Source of the DNA: Mastigamoeba balamuthi
Lineage: Eukaryota; Evosea; Mastigamoebida; Mastigamoebidae
Assembly: GCA_902651635.1 (NCBI GenBank)
Contig: CACRSC010000050.1
Coordinates: 75,589 to 139,588, forward strand
Reading direction: 5' to 3'
Length of the DNA stretch: 64,000 nucleotides
Shown here piece after piece: positions 9,441 to 19,611 of the stretch. Position 1 is the stretch's first letter. Every line of letters starts with the position of its first letter. The notes below the pieces were generated by a model. The model did no database searches. It saw nothing but the letters and a program-made list of their open reading frames with translations, and was not told where the DNA came from. The position numbers and the translations under genes are program-made.

Positions 9441-9956
9441 TCGTGTGTTCCTTTCACTATGTAGCTGTTCTCAGAAATGGTGCCTACTGATTCTCTTCCG
9501 TTCACAAAAATATAAATAGAAGACCTGACGTGTTTTGGTGACATCAGTACAGACAAAAATGGCCTCACGCTCTTGAGAATCGCCCCCTAGATCTTGTGTG
9601 GGTATTCACAATCCCTCTGATCCCTATGAGCTCAGCCTTCTTGACACTCGCTCGGGTTGACAACTTATGACACTAGTGACAAGAGTTCATAGGCATCGGG
9701 GCAGCGGTCATTGACCGCCATGTGCTTTTGCATCGGAACGATGGCAACCTATTTTTGGTAGGATAAAAGGACAGGGGAAGCAGGACAGCGGGTCTGCTGA
9801 CGGCCCTCGAGTTCGACAGCTTCAAGCATACAAGGCGGCACTCAATATGACTCGAACAAGCTCCAGCGGTCGGTTATAACACCAATGCCAATGGCTACAA
9901 GCCGAGATGGAGATATGTACTTCACCAAAAGGACCGGGGCGGCTACAACAGGGCGG
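9441..9956. other. Spacer between RING gene start and AAA gene end
   Basis: The right 5' flank of the RING gene and the 3' flank of the AAA ATPase share this 516-bp spacer. I see no further gene, no clear TATA box and no repeat structure. Confidence 0.4.
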
Positions 9957-12900
9957 CTACATGGTCGGCAACTGCGAATCGCTGACAAAGTGCGATCCAC
10001 CCGCACAGCGCCACCCGCCGTCGACCTTGAACCACGAGAACCCCGCAGGGCACGGACAGATGCGGGCCAGTGCCTCCCTTGTTCTCTGCTCCTTGAGCAC
10101 CGCCTCGCGTACAGCAGCGACTGCCCGCTCCTTTTCCTCCTGCGCGGCCTTGATGGCGGCCAGCAGCTCCGCAGTCTCCCTCTCCCTCTTCTGGCGCTTC
10201 ATGAGCTCCTCGAGCTCCTTCCTCCTCCGCTCTCGCTCTTGTAGAAGCTTCCGGATGCCCTCTTCCTTGAGCCTCTGCGCCTGGAGCAGTGCCTTCAAGG
10301 CGGCCTCGCTGATGCCGGCGTCGCGCACAGGCTTCCCAACAACCTTGGCGATAACCTGCTCGTCGGTCAGGTCGCCTGCACCGCTCGGTGAGCCTGTCCC
10401 ACCAGGCCTGCCCTTGGCGGCGCGCGGCGTGGATGCGCGCGGGCTTCTCGTGCGGGCTTTGGTCGTTATCCTCGTCTTCTGCTGTGGCGGTGGTGCGGCG
10501 GTGCTCTCTCGTGTCAGGGCAGGAGGCTCTCCGTCCTGCTCCGAGCAATCAGCGCGGTCTGCTCGCGCCGGGGGCACACGCGATTTGATCTTCTTCTTGA
10601 GGGCAGCGACGGCGTCCGAGACGCATATCGTGCGCGGGGCGCCGGTTTTGTCGAAGACGCGCACTGCGCGGCACTTGGTGATCTCCTCCCACACGTCGAC
10701 AGCGTCACGGGCGTTGGCGAACCCGCGGAGCCTCCGCAGGATCCCGAAGCCCTTGAGCACGCGGGCCTCGACGCCCTCCTCGATGCCGAAGTTCTCCCTG
10801 CGCGCGCGCTCGAGCACGTACTGAGCGCAGTCGCTGGCCTCCCAGTCCTTGAAGTCGACGTACTCGGTGAAGCGCCCCTTGAGGCCGGGGTTGGTGTCGA
10901 GCATGCGATCCATCTCGGCGGGGTAGCCGGCGACGATGACGACCATGCCCTTGTACTCCTCCGAGGTCATGCCGGCCACCAGCTCGTCGGCGGCCTCCTT
11001 GCCGAACAGGCCGTGCGAGAGCGTGTAGGCCTCGTCGATGAACAGCACAGCGCCCTTGGCGCGCTCCATGGCTTCGACGACCTTGGCCTTGGTGTGGCCC
11101 ACGTACTCGCCCGTCAGCTTCTGCCCCGACGTCTCCTCGATGCGGTCCGTGGGTAGCAGCCCGACGCCGTTGAGCAGCGCGGCGATGCAGCGAGCGACGG
11201 TGGTCTTGCCCGTGCCCGGGTTCCCGCGGAACACCATGTGCGGTACCCTGGCGGCCCTGGTGCCCTCGCGCTTGGCCACCTCGAGCTGCTTCTGCAGCGC
11301 CCTGAGCCTCTCGATGATGTCGCCCGCGCCGCGCAGCTCCTTCAGGGGCCCGAACGGGTCCGAGGACGCGCCGCGGCGGCCCGCGGGCGCCGCGATGTCC
11401 TCGGGCAGCAGCACGATGGGGTGCCCGCGGGTGGCCGCCTTGAGCCCGGCCTCCTTGATGAGGTTCTCGACGGCGCCGGCGTTGCCGAAGTTCTTGGACT
11501 GCAGCTTCTGGGCAGCGAGGGCGTCGAGCACCTTCTCGACGACGGCGCCCTGGCTGCAGCCGGAGCTGCGCGAGCCGATCTCGAAGCCCCGGCTCTCGCA
11601 GTAGCCCATGAAGATCAGGCGCAGCTCGTCGAGCGTGTAGTCCTCGAAGCGGAACGCGAAGGCCGGAGGGAAGCGCCTGTCGAGCCCCGGGTTCTGCTTG
11701 CGGATCATCTCGAGCATCGGCTTCTCGTAGCCCATCAGCAGCACCGCGATGTCTTCGGGCGGCAGCTTGGCGACGATCGTGTCCAGCACGCACTTGCCGT
11801 ACTGCGAGTCGTCGAGCACGTAGGCCTCGTCGATCGTCAGCACCTTGCCCCTGGCGGCCTCGAGCACGGCGACGGTGTTGCGCTCCGACTCGCCGACGGC
11901 GCTGCCCTTGAGCTCGACCGCCATCTTCTCGACGACGTCCGAGTCGCCCTTGGACAGCACGTGCAGCTCCTTGAGCAGGCGGCCGTAGAGGCGGGCGGCG
12001 GTCGTCTTGCCCGTCCCCGGGTTGCCCAGGAACAGCCTGTTGGCGAAGAAGGGCACCGTCGGCTTCCCCGCGACCTCGAGCTCGTAGTTGGTGTTGGCCA
12101 GCGCCACCAGCTCGCGGGCCGACTTCTTGACGGCCCCCCACCCGATCTTGCCGTCGATCTCGCCGAGGACCTCGCGGATCCGCGGGTTCTTCAGCGGGGG
12201 TTCGCCGATCACGTCCTCGACGGTGACGCACCGCTGCCCGTCGGCCGAGCGCTGCATGGCGCTCGAGATGGCCTTCCCGAAGAGGTTGCGGACGTCGCGG
12301 GCGTTGGCGAACCCCGGCTGCGACCGCATCCGCGCGAGGCGCCGCAGGACGACGCCGCGGACCTTGCCGTCGGTGGTCCACCCGCCCTCGCTGACGAACG
12401 CGTCCCAGATGCGCCCCAGCTCCTCGTCGCTCATGTTCTCAAAGGCCACCTCCTTGAACCTGCATCGCAGAGGTCAGGATTGTGCCGTGCAAAGGGGAGA
12501 GTGATCCAGGAGTCATCATGGATGGCTCCTGGCCGCCGCACACCTGCTGCTGAAGCCCGCGTTGTAGGAGCAGAGCTTGCTGTCCATCTCGTCGCGGTAG
12601 CCGCAGAGCACGATGGAGAGCTCCGAGCGCCTGTCCTCTGCCAGCACGAGCAGCTCGTCCGCGATGGCGGTGCCCCTGGGATCGTTTGCGGGATCGAGCT
12701 GGTACGCCTCGTCGACAAAGAGGACCCCGTTGCTCGCCTGGCCCACCAGCTTGCGGAACTCGTCGGCCCCCTTGTCCTTGGCAGTGGCCCCCGACGTCCG
12801 GACGAAGCTGCCCGACGTCATCAGCCCCGCGTCCTTGAGGATCGCCGCGAAGAGCTCGGCCACGGTGGTCTTGCCCGTTCCTGGGGCCCCGAGGAACGTG

Positions 12901-14555
12901 TAGTTGAGCTGCACGGACGCGAGGTTGCGCTTGCGCTGCGCGGCGTCCATGCCCCTGAACGCAAGCCCCGACTGCATCAGCCGCAGCGCCTCGTCCTTTA
13001 CCCGCCTCAGCCCCGACATGGCCAGCAGCTTCTCGATGGCGTCCGAGCAGCAGCCCTTGCCCTTGAGCTCCTCCCACCGCGCCTTGTGCGGGTCATCGCT
13101 CCGCGTACCCCCGACGCCGACGCCACCGCCGCATCCGACACTGGGCGAGCAGCTGAGAGAGGCCTGCTTCTCGGCGGCGGTGAGCCACTTGTCGAGGGAG
13201 TCGGGTGGGACCGCCTTCCTGAGGTCAGATATACAGAGGCCGATCCTGGCCGTGTCGCCCTTGAGGAGGATCCTCGCGGCGGCCAGCAGCACCAGTGGGT
13301 CCGCAAGCTGTTGGCTCTTGCGCAGGGCTTCCGCGTACGCACCGAGCGCTGCGAGAGCGTCCTGGTGGAGATTGAGGCTGTCGTACTCGAGGGCCATCAG
13401 CAGGTCCACTCCGGGCTCGCTGTCCTGGCATTCGCCCTCTTGCTCTGCCCTGCCCTTGCGCTCCTCGAGCATGCGCTTGCCCGCCAGCGGGTCGTCGGGG
13501 GTGGGCACCGTGCCGAGAGCGGAGGATGCGAACCTGAGTTTGGTCCACAGATCCCTCTCCGATCCCTCGAGCAGCTCCTTCTCGTTGCCGATGACGCTGC
13601 TGCCCCTGCTGCGCACGACGGTCGTACCCAACACAGTGTCCTTGAGCGACGGAAGGGGCAGAGGACCCTGGCGTGGTGTCTGCGGCTGGGATTGCAGTGA
13701 TTCTATTTCCGTCTGGATTGGTCTCGTCGAGGTGAGCCGAGGTGTCTTGGACGTCGAGGCAGCTGCAGCAGAGGCGGTCAACGGCTTGGCGTTTCGGCAC
13801 CACCGGCCGTGCGAAGCTGCGGAGGAACCCGAGCCATCGAGAGGTACGAAGGTCCACTGGCGCCACTCTTGGGATGTTGCGATCGCACCGCCCGAGCACT
13901 GCCACGCCACCACAGACGAGTTGGGCATCCCCGGCACCTCCACGTCGAGGAACCACATCAATCCCTCGCCGTCATCACCGCCACCGTCGCCGACGGCGTC
14001 TGAGCTGGCAATGCCCCCGTCGATCTCCGCCCAGCGCTGATGAGGAGGAACCTCTTGGTCCTCGTCCGCTGACGGAGTGGGCGACAAGGAGAGCGCCCCC
14101 TCGGAATCCCTGGTCAGGGCGAGGCCGCTGCTCCTGCAGACGAGGGTGCTGCCCCTGGACCAGCGCCACATCTGCTCTTCGTTCGCCAGGACCGACGGCG
14201 AGGCAACGTGGACTCGGCCGTGGGTGACAGTGAGTATCAGACCACTCGGATCGTTGCGGACAATCCCCCACGGGGGGCTGCGCGACCGCTGCCGGGCCTC
14301 CTCGGCATATCGGGCACGGTCACGGGCATCTGCCGCTCGCTGTTCCTCTTCGTCACGCTCGGCCGAGGCTCGGTCGAGGCGCTCCGCGGCGCAGGAGGCG
14401 CAGACGGCGAAAGAGTGCGAGCCACTCGGCGGGAAGCACACCAACGCGGGCTGAAGAATGCTAGGTCTGCCACAGTCGGCACACTCGTACTCCCCCACCA
14501 CGGAGCACGGCTCGGCCAGCACGTGGCCGAGATCGCAGGACATAGAAGAGGCCAT
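9957..14555 (-). CDS. Triple-AAA ATPase of CbbX/SpoVK type with N-terminal Cys-rich domain (1504 aa)
   Basis: Two exons, 12544-14555 and 9957-12459, are joined by an 84-bp GT-AG intron that restores the AAA lid reading (FSSRFKEVAFENM). Together they give 4515 nt, a multiple of three. The start is the ATG at 14555, chosen because the frame upstream looks like untranslated leader. Residues 1-60 hold Cys pairs (ECADCG, CASCAAERL) of a probable zinc-binding module. A long Ser/Pro-rich linker and a TPR-like helical stretch (about 390-470) follow. Three AAA modules follow, with Walker A at about residues 556 (GAPGTGKT), 815 and 1081 (both GNPGTGKT). Their Walker B motifs are LFVDEAY, LTIDEAY and LFIDEAY. 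After a basic linker comes a Glu/Arg coiled coil (about 1385-1460) and a C-terminal GFSWFKVDGGWRCAGGSHF box. All Walker A lysines and Walker B acids are present. CbbX-like tandem AAA proteins form ring remodelling machines; the substrate here is unknown. Confidence 0.88.
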
Positions 14556-14834
14556 GGCCCCGCCCTGTAAGGGTATACTCGAGACCCAAAAATAGAACCA
14601 TAGGTTCTCCCCATTCGGACTCCACAATTTGTACCCTCGAAGACAGAAGCAGCCAAACAAGGCTAGGAGAAGGAGATGAGGACAAGGAGGGGGTCGGTTC
14701 CTCAGCCTGATTGGTTCCCATTTCCAGGCCTCCAAGGGTTTGCTTTGTCTCGCGCCAAACTTAGATGCGGTGATGTCACTTAGTTTTCCACGTCAGGATC
14801 AATTTTTATTGCCGTAGGAGCATTGCTGAAGGAA

Positions 14835-15509
14835 ATGAACAGCTCCCAGCAGGCGGAGTGCGAAACCGCGAGCGTGTGCGAAAGGACCCCTGCCCCAGGC
14901 ATTTCCACCCCACGCGTTCAGCCTACCACAAAATCTCCATGCCCGCCACTCCCAGCGACTGCAGTCATGGACCTTCTGCGGCCGACATCCCCCAGGCCGG
15001 CAAAAGACCAACATGACGCACGAGCAGCCCAAACGCAAGACATGATCATGTACGACTACGCCGGCTAGGTGCCCGACGATCTCAAGTGCAACGTCTGCCA
15101 CAAGCCCCTCATCAACCAAGTCGAGAACCCGGCCTGCGGATGTGCCTTCTGTGAATCCTGTGTAGCTCTCCAGGGTAACTACTGTTCCGTGTGCCAGATG
15201 AAGCTGACAAGCTCGTCCATTCGTCCTATCGTCAGCCGTATCATATCGAAGCTGGACGTCCTTATTGTGCGGTTCCCACACTTCCATTGCTCTCAGCAAC
15301 GAGTGTCCCTGGAGGCACACATCGCGCAGTGCAACGAAGCAGGCATCGCCTGTTCTGCTGCTGATGTAGGTTGCAAGTGGTATGGACCTCGCAAACTCTC
15401 AGGCTCGCATGCTTCATCTTGTATGTTGGTTCAGATCCGCCTTGTAGTTAAGCCACTTCTGGAACAGCAGAAAAGTCTGTCAGATCTGGTTGCCTCTCAA
15501 ACATCATAG
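14835..15509 (+). pseudogene. Decayed paralogue of the RING/TRAF-type gene
   Basis: The frame from ATG 14835 aligns with the protein at 8442-9440 along its first two thirds (PGIS/PGVS, TSPR, MYDY/TYEY, VPDDLKC/VPDELKC, then the RING and zinc-finger blocks). A TAG at 15066-15068 interrupts it immediately before VPDDLKC. The copy has lost zinc ligands in the second finger: RFPHFHC stands where the intact gene has RCPHCCC. It ends after SLSDLVASQTS, without the coiled coil and C-terminal domain. Translation could restart only from a GTG at 15069. It is oriented opposite to the intact copy, and the two flank the AAA gene. Confidence 0.75.
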
Positions 15510-15937
15510 ATTACCCTCTTGTGATTTTGAGATCCACAAACTCGGGAAAAATAACACTTCCGTGAAAATCCACGGGTAAAGGACTTCACCAAACCCACCC
15601 TGTACCAAGCTCCATCAAAGCAGGTAGTGCAGTGGTTGGTATGTGAGTGCTTTCCAACGTCGCAGGTGAGGGAGCCATTGGGTGGAGTCACATAATTGAG
15701 TTTCTGCTATTATGAGACCACAGGATGCTTGTCCAACATGAAGTGAAGATGATGATGAACAGGACAGACACTGTTGGATGATGAATCATCAGGCGTTTTG
15801 CCACCACAGTTGCTGTAAGTTGTCCCAAATTGACAGGCTCACACCACAGCACATATCCAAGGGCATGCACGAGGCTTGCGAAGGGTGCGTATCTTGTATT
15901 TGCTAGTGTTAGGGTTGTCAGAACTAGTTTATTCATG
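15510..15937. other. Intergenic, no gene recognised
   Basis: Between the RING pseudogene and the stop codon of R1, both strands have only short frames without domain character. The left part may be the decayed remainder of the RING paralogue, but no residues align convincingly. Confidence 0.35.
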
Positions 15938-18900
15938 TCACAATGGCTTTGGCTCAGCCTCGACGTGCGTCATCGACACGGGGACGACCTGCGTAAAGTC
16001 CGCCGAGCCCGACGACGCGCCTTGCTTGCTCCCGCCAGACGCCACCGCTGCCTTGCCCGCGCTGCCCGTCTCCGCCGAGCTCGTCACCGACGCGCTGTTG
16101 ACGCACAGCGACTCGGTGGCGGGGAACGCCGCTGCCGACTGAAGCGCCAGCGCGGTGGAGGCCGGCACCATGTGGCCGTCAGGCAGCTGCACCATCCCCG
16201 CGGACGGCGGCGGGGCGACCAGCGGTAGCACAGCGCCGGCACCGGGCGACGCGCTGACGCTGCTGTTGGCGACGGCGTTGCTGGTGACGTAGACGAGGCC
16301 GTCGGACGAGACGAACGTGGCGAGGGGCGACGCGCTGGACATCTCCAGCGACTGCTCCTGCACCGGCACGCAGTTGATGTCGACCGACGTGATGCCCGAG
16401 TTCATCTCCAGCGGCAAGTTGAGCTTACGCGGCCCGTACTTGACCTTGCGCCTGCACAAACGTCATCGTGAGTCACTGGGCGGGGCGCAGGACGCAAGGC
16501 GCGCACGCGTAGAGCAGAGCAGCGATGACGGCGACGATGAGAAGGAAGCCGCAGACGCTGCCGACAGTGCTTGAGATGATGACCTTCTTGTTGCTCGACT
16601 TGGACTCCTTGGGCACGACGACGCAGGCGAGCGACAGCGGGGACGTGGGCGCGTACCCCGAGGTGCACCTGCACTGGCCGTCGCAGCCCAGGCCGCTGTC
16701 GCAGCTCTCGAAGGCGTCCAGCTCTCCATTGCCGCATCCTAGCGAGCGCGTGAGCCCTCCCGAATGCGCCACTGCCGACCCGCACCGGTGCAATACTGCC
16801 TGCGCGTGCCGTTGTAGGGGGCGTGACCGGCGTCGCACGAGCAGTTGGTGCAGAACTTCCCACTGTCGCACTCTTCAGACCCCGCGACGAACGTGTCGCC
16901 GCACTCTGCAAACAAGCAAGCGTGAGCAACGGCGCTGACGAATGAGCGGGGCTGGTCGCACGTGTCTGGCAGTCGAGCGACACGGGAGACATGGCGTGAT
17001 ACCCCTGGCCGCACGAGCAGTTGGGGAGGCAGCCCACGCCGTGGTCGCACTGCTCGTTGAGGCTCAGGTCCACCCGGTCGTTACCGCAGCCTGCAAGGAC
17101 CGCGCGCGCCGGTGAGAGGGGGAGGGCGGCTGCGGAGCCCACGCGGACCTGGAGCGACACACTTGCCGTCGTAGTTGCACACCTGGCCCGCGGAGCAGTT
17201 GAGCACCTCCTTGGTGGCGATGTCGCAGTCGGGGTCGTAGGCCCCGCACTCGCAGTCGCACTCGTCCTTGGAGTTGTACCAGTCGGGGTTGCACTTCCAC
17301 TCCCGTGGAGCTGCCAGAGAGCGATCAGTGGGGTGGACCCGCACAGAGTGGTAGAAAAAGGGAATGCGAGTCGCACCGACACAGAGCATGTCCATACAGA
17401 TGAAGTTGTTCATGCAGTCGGTGTCGAGGCTGTGGTTGTCGCAGTCGGGGTCCGGGGCGCCGCAGTTGCAGTTGCACACCTTGCCATCGTTGTACAGCGA
17501 CCTGTTGCACTTCCACTGGTCTGCGCTGCGATCGTGAGACCGTTGTGCGGTGCGCGTGCAGGTAGCGGGGAGAGTCCTGATTCACCAACGCAGAACGGGC
17601 CGTCCTGGAAGAGCTTGCATGCGGGCTGGAAGAGCGACTCCTCGCACTGCGTGACAGGCGCCGTGTAGTCGAGGCAGTCGGGATCGATGACGGACCCGCA
17701 CTCGCACTGGCAGCCGTCGTACTGCCAGTAGTTGGACGGGCTGCACACGCCGTACCGGCTCCAGTCCAATGCTGCGCAAGAGCAGTTGAGCTTCTGCGTT
17801 CGCTTCCTCCCCTCCCCGCTCTCACCTACGCAGCGGCCTGTCTGGTCGCAGACGCTGCCAGCGCCGCAGCCTGTGAAGTCGGTGTTGCAGTCGACGTCGC
17901 CGGCGCCGCAGTTGCAATCGCACTTGCCGTCGTTGTACTTTGTTTTGTTGCAGTACCACCCCTGTGGCGCTCCCCCAACCGCTGTGCCGACACCGCGACA
18001 CTGGTGAGGACCCGAGGAGCGGTGGAGAACGAGCAAGGGGCGAGGGTGAACGGGCGCACTGTGGTTGTGGCCCATGGTGCGGATGAGCCAGGCGTCGCAC
18101 TGCTTGCTCTCATCCCACCACCCGTTGTACTCGCGGACGTAGTGCCGCCTGCTCCACGGCATGTGCACGCCGATGGCCTCGACGAGGTCGCAGGACCAGT
18201 AGTTCACGCCGATGAACACGCCCTTGTCCCACGCGGCCATGGCGGCGACGCCGCTGACGTCGACAGAGAACCAGACGGGGTCGATGTTGTTGTTGTCGCC
18301 CTTGGGGGCCCCGCGCGCTGGCGGCGTGTACTCGATGTCGCGGGCGAACGTCGCCGTCGCGAGGCGGTCTCCCGGGGTCAGGACGCCCGCCGAGGAGACG
18401 GTGACGGGGTAGAGCGAGACGGCGCCCTGCACCGAGCCGTAGAGCGGGATGGACTTGTTCGCCAGGGGCATCAGGCGCATCGCAAAGCAGATGCGCGTGT
18501 ACTTCCAGGGCACGCTGGGCGGGGTGAACAGCTGCGCCACGTTCCCCGAGTACACGTCGTAGGCTGGCGTGGGGCAGCGGTGGGGGGTTTGGTGAGACAA
18601 CGCAATCAGTGGTCATCACACGAAGAGCGGGTCAACGTTGACGCGGTGCCCCTGTCGCTCGCACGAGCACCCGTGGGGCTGTGATGGGGGCTCAGAGAGG
18701 AGTGATGCCCAGAACGGAAGAAGGAACACATGTAATGTGCTGGTGTGTGTGCACAAGAGTACGAGACAGGAAAAGACGCCCCAAAAGGAAGGAACAGGAG
18801 GGACAAGAGGGTCCACAACTCTGGCGCAGCCACCCGAAGAATAACAAACAGCACTGCCACCGCTGCCTGCGGGTGTCGCAACCGGTAACGCGGGGGTCAT

Positions 18901-19301
18901 ACACATAATCCTCTGCCCCTCATTCACACAAGGCTTGGGATGACTGCCACGGGGAATCGGCACTCGCGGGTGAACACAAAAGACCCGGGCAGAGTTGTTC
19001 CGGGGAGCAGAAAAACTGTGGGTGTGGGGATGAAATGCGGAAAACCACTGCAAAGGGGCAACAACACTTTGGTGCACTGCAGGGCACGGGGCGCACCGTC
19101 ACAGATGGGCTGCGGGGAGCTGCCGATGGACCAGTAGCTCGCGAGGTAGTGGGTGCCGTAGTCGTGGCGCTCGGAGCCCGGGCCAGTGCACTCGTCGCCG
19201 ACTGCAGCGCTCAGGCGGACCTCTGGCAGCCGCTGCCCCGCGACCGCCACGCGATTCGCGCAGAGCGCAAGCAGGGCCAGCAAAACCGAGCGGTTGCCCA
19301 T
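15938..19301 (-). CDS. R1: alpha-type paired cysteine-rich receptor-like protein
   Basis: The ATG at 19301 opens a signal peptide (MGNRSVLLALLALCANRVAVA), followed by DECTGPGS and HDYG. Exon 1 is 19097-19301 and exon 2 starts at 18563, giving a first intron of 533 bp, far longer than in its relatives. The N-terminal domain (NVAQLFTPPSVPWKYTRICFA ... GAPKGDNN ... AWDKGVF) is encoded without the intron that all other members have before the WDKG block. Four CxCxCGxxD modules, three DUF4215-like repeats, and a helix with STVGSVCGF at about 16508-16590 follow. The tail exon is 15938-16451, opening RKVKYGPRKLNLP. The tail ends with SADFTQVV, which resembles the beta-type C-terminal motif and is unusual for an alpha gene. 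Predicted type I membrane protein; ligand unknown. Head-to-head partner: R2. Confidence 0.85.
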
Positions 19302-19611
19302 CGTGGGAGGGGTTCTGGTCCGCGGCACAGGGCCAGAGTCCTGACGCCGGATAAAATTGGCGATAGTAAATCTATCGACGATTGTCCACACTTGATATCT
19401 CGTGCTCCCGGCTTAGTGTCGCGGTACAGAAAAAGCTCTTGCGCTCTGCGCTCTGCCACAGCGCGCAGTTCTCTTTACTTGCTACGGAGTGCTCCCTGGA
19501 CTGGAAGATCGGCAAGGAGGGAAAAGGTGCACTCGGAGAGAGCGCACCTCGGCACAATTAAAGGCACCACACCCTGCACCAACCGCTCAGCGACTGGATC
19601 GCACCAGCACG
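19302..19611. promoter_or_regulatory. Bidirectional promoter region R1/R2 (310 bp)
   Basis: Start codons of two divergent receptor genes bound this spacer, so it must hold both promoters. It contains the dyad GATAGTAAATCTATC near its middle and AT-richer DNA than the flanking coding sequence. No canonical TATA box could be assigned to either side. Confidence 0.6.

Noticed and set aside
10705-12381. 558-codon minus-strand frame overlapping the AAA gene
   Set aside because: Shifted-frame shadow of the same exon; Arg/Gly/Pro-rich with no domain.
11238-13700. 820-codon open frame on the plus strand
   Set aside because: It lies antisense to the AAA ATPase. The minus strand has three intact Walker A/B sets; the plus frame is an Arg/Ala/Gly/Val-rich by-product of GC-rich codons.
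15069-15509. Separate short functional RING gene starting at GTG
   Set aside because: The homologous region continues upstream of the in-frame stop, and zinc ligands are missing; a decayed copy fits better.
17410-18600. Long uninterrupted frame through several R1 exons and introns
   Set aside because: Its introns happen to lack stops, but the conserved boundaries, phases and alignment with ten relatives show they are introns, not extra coding sequence.
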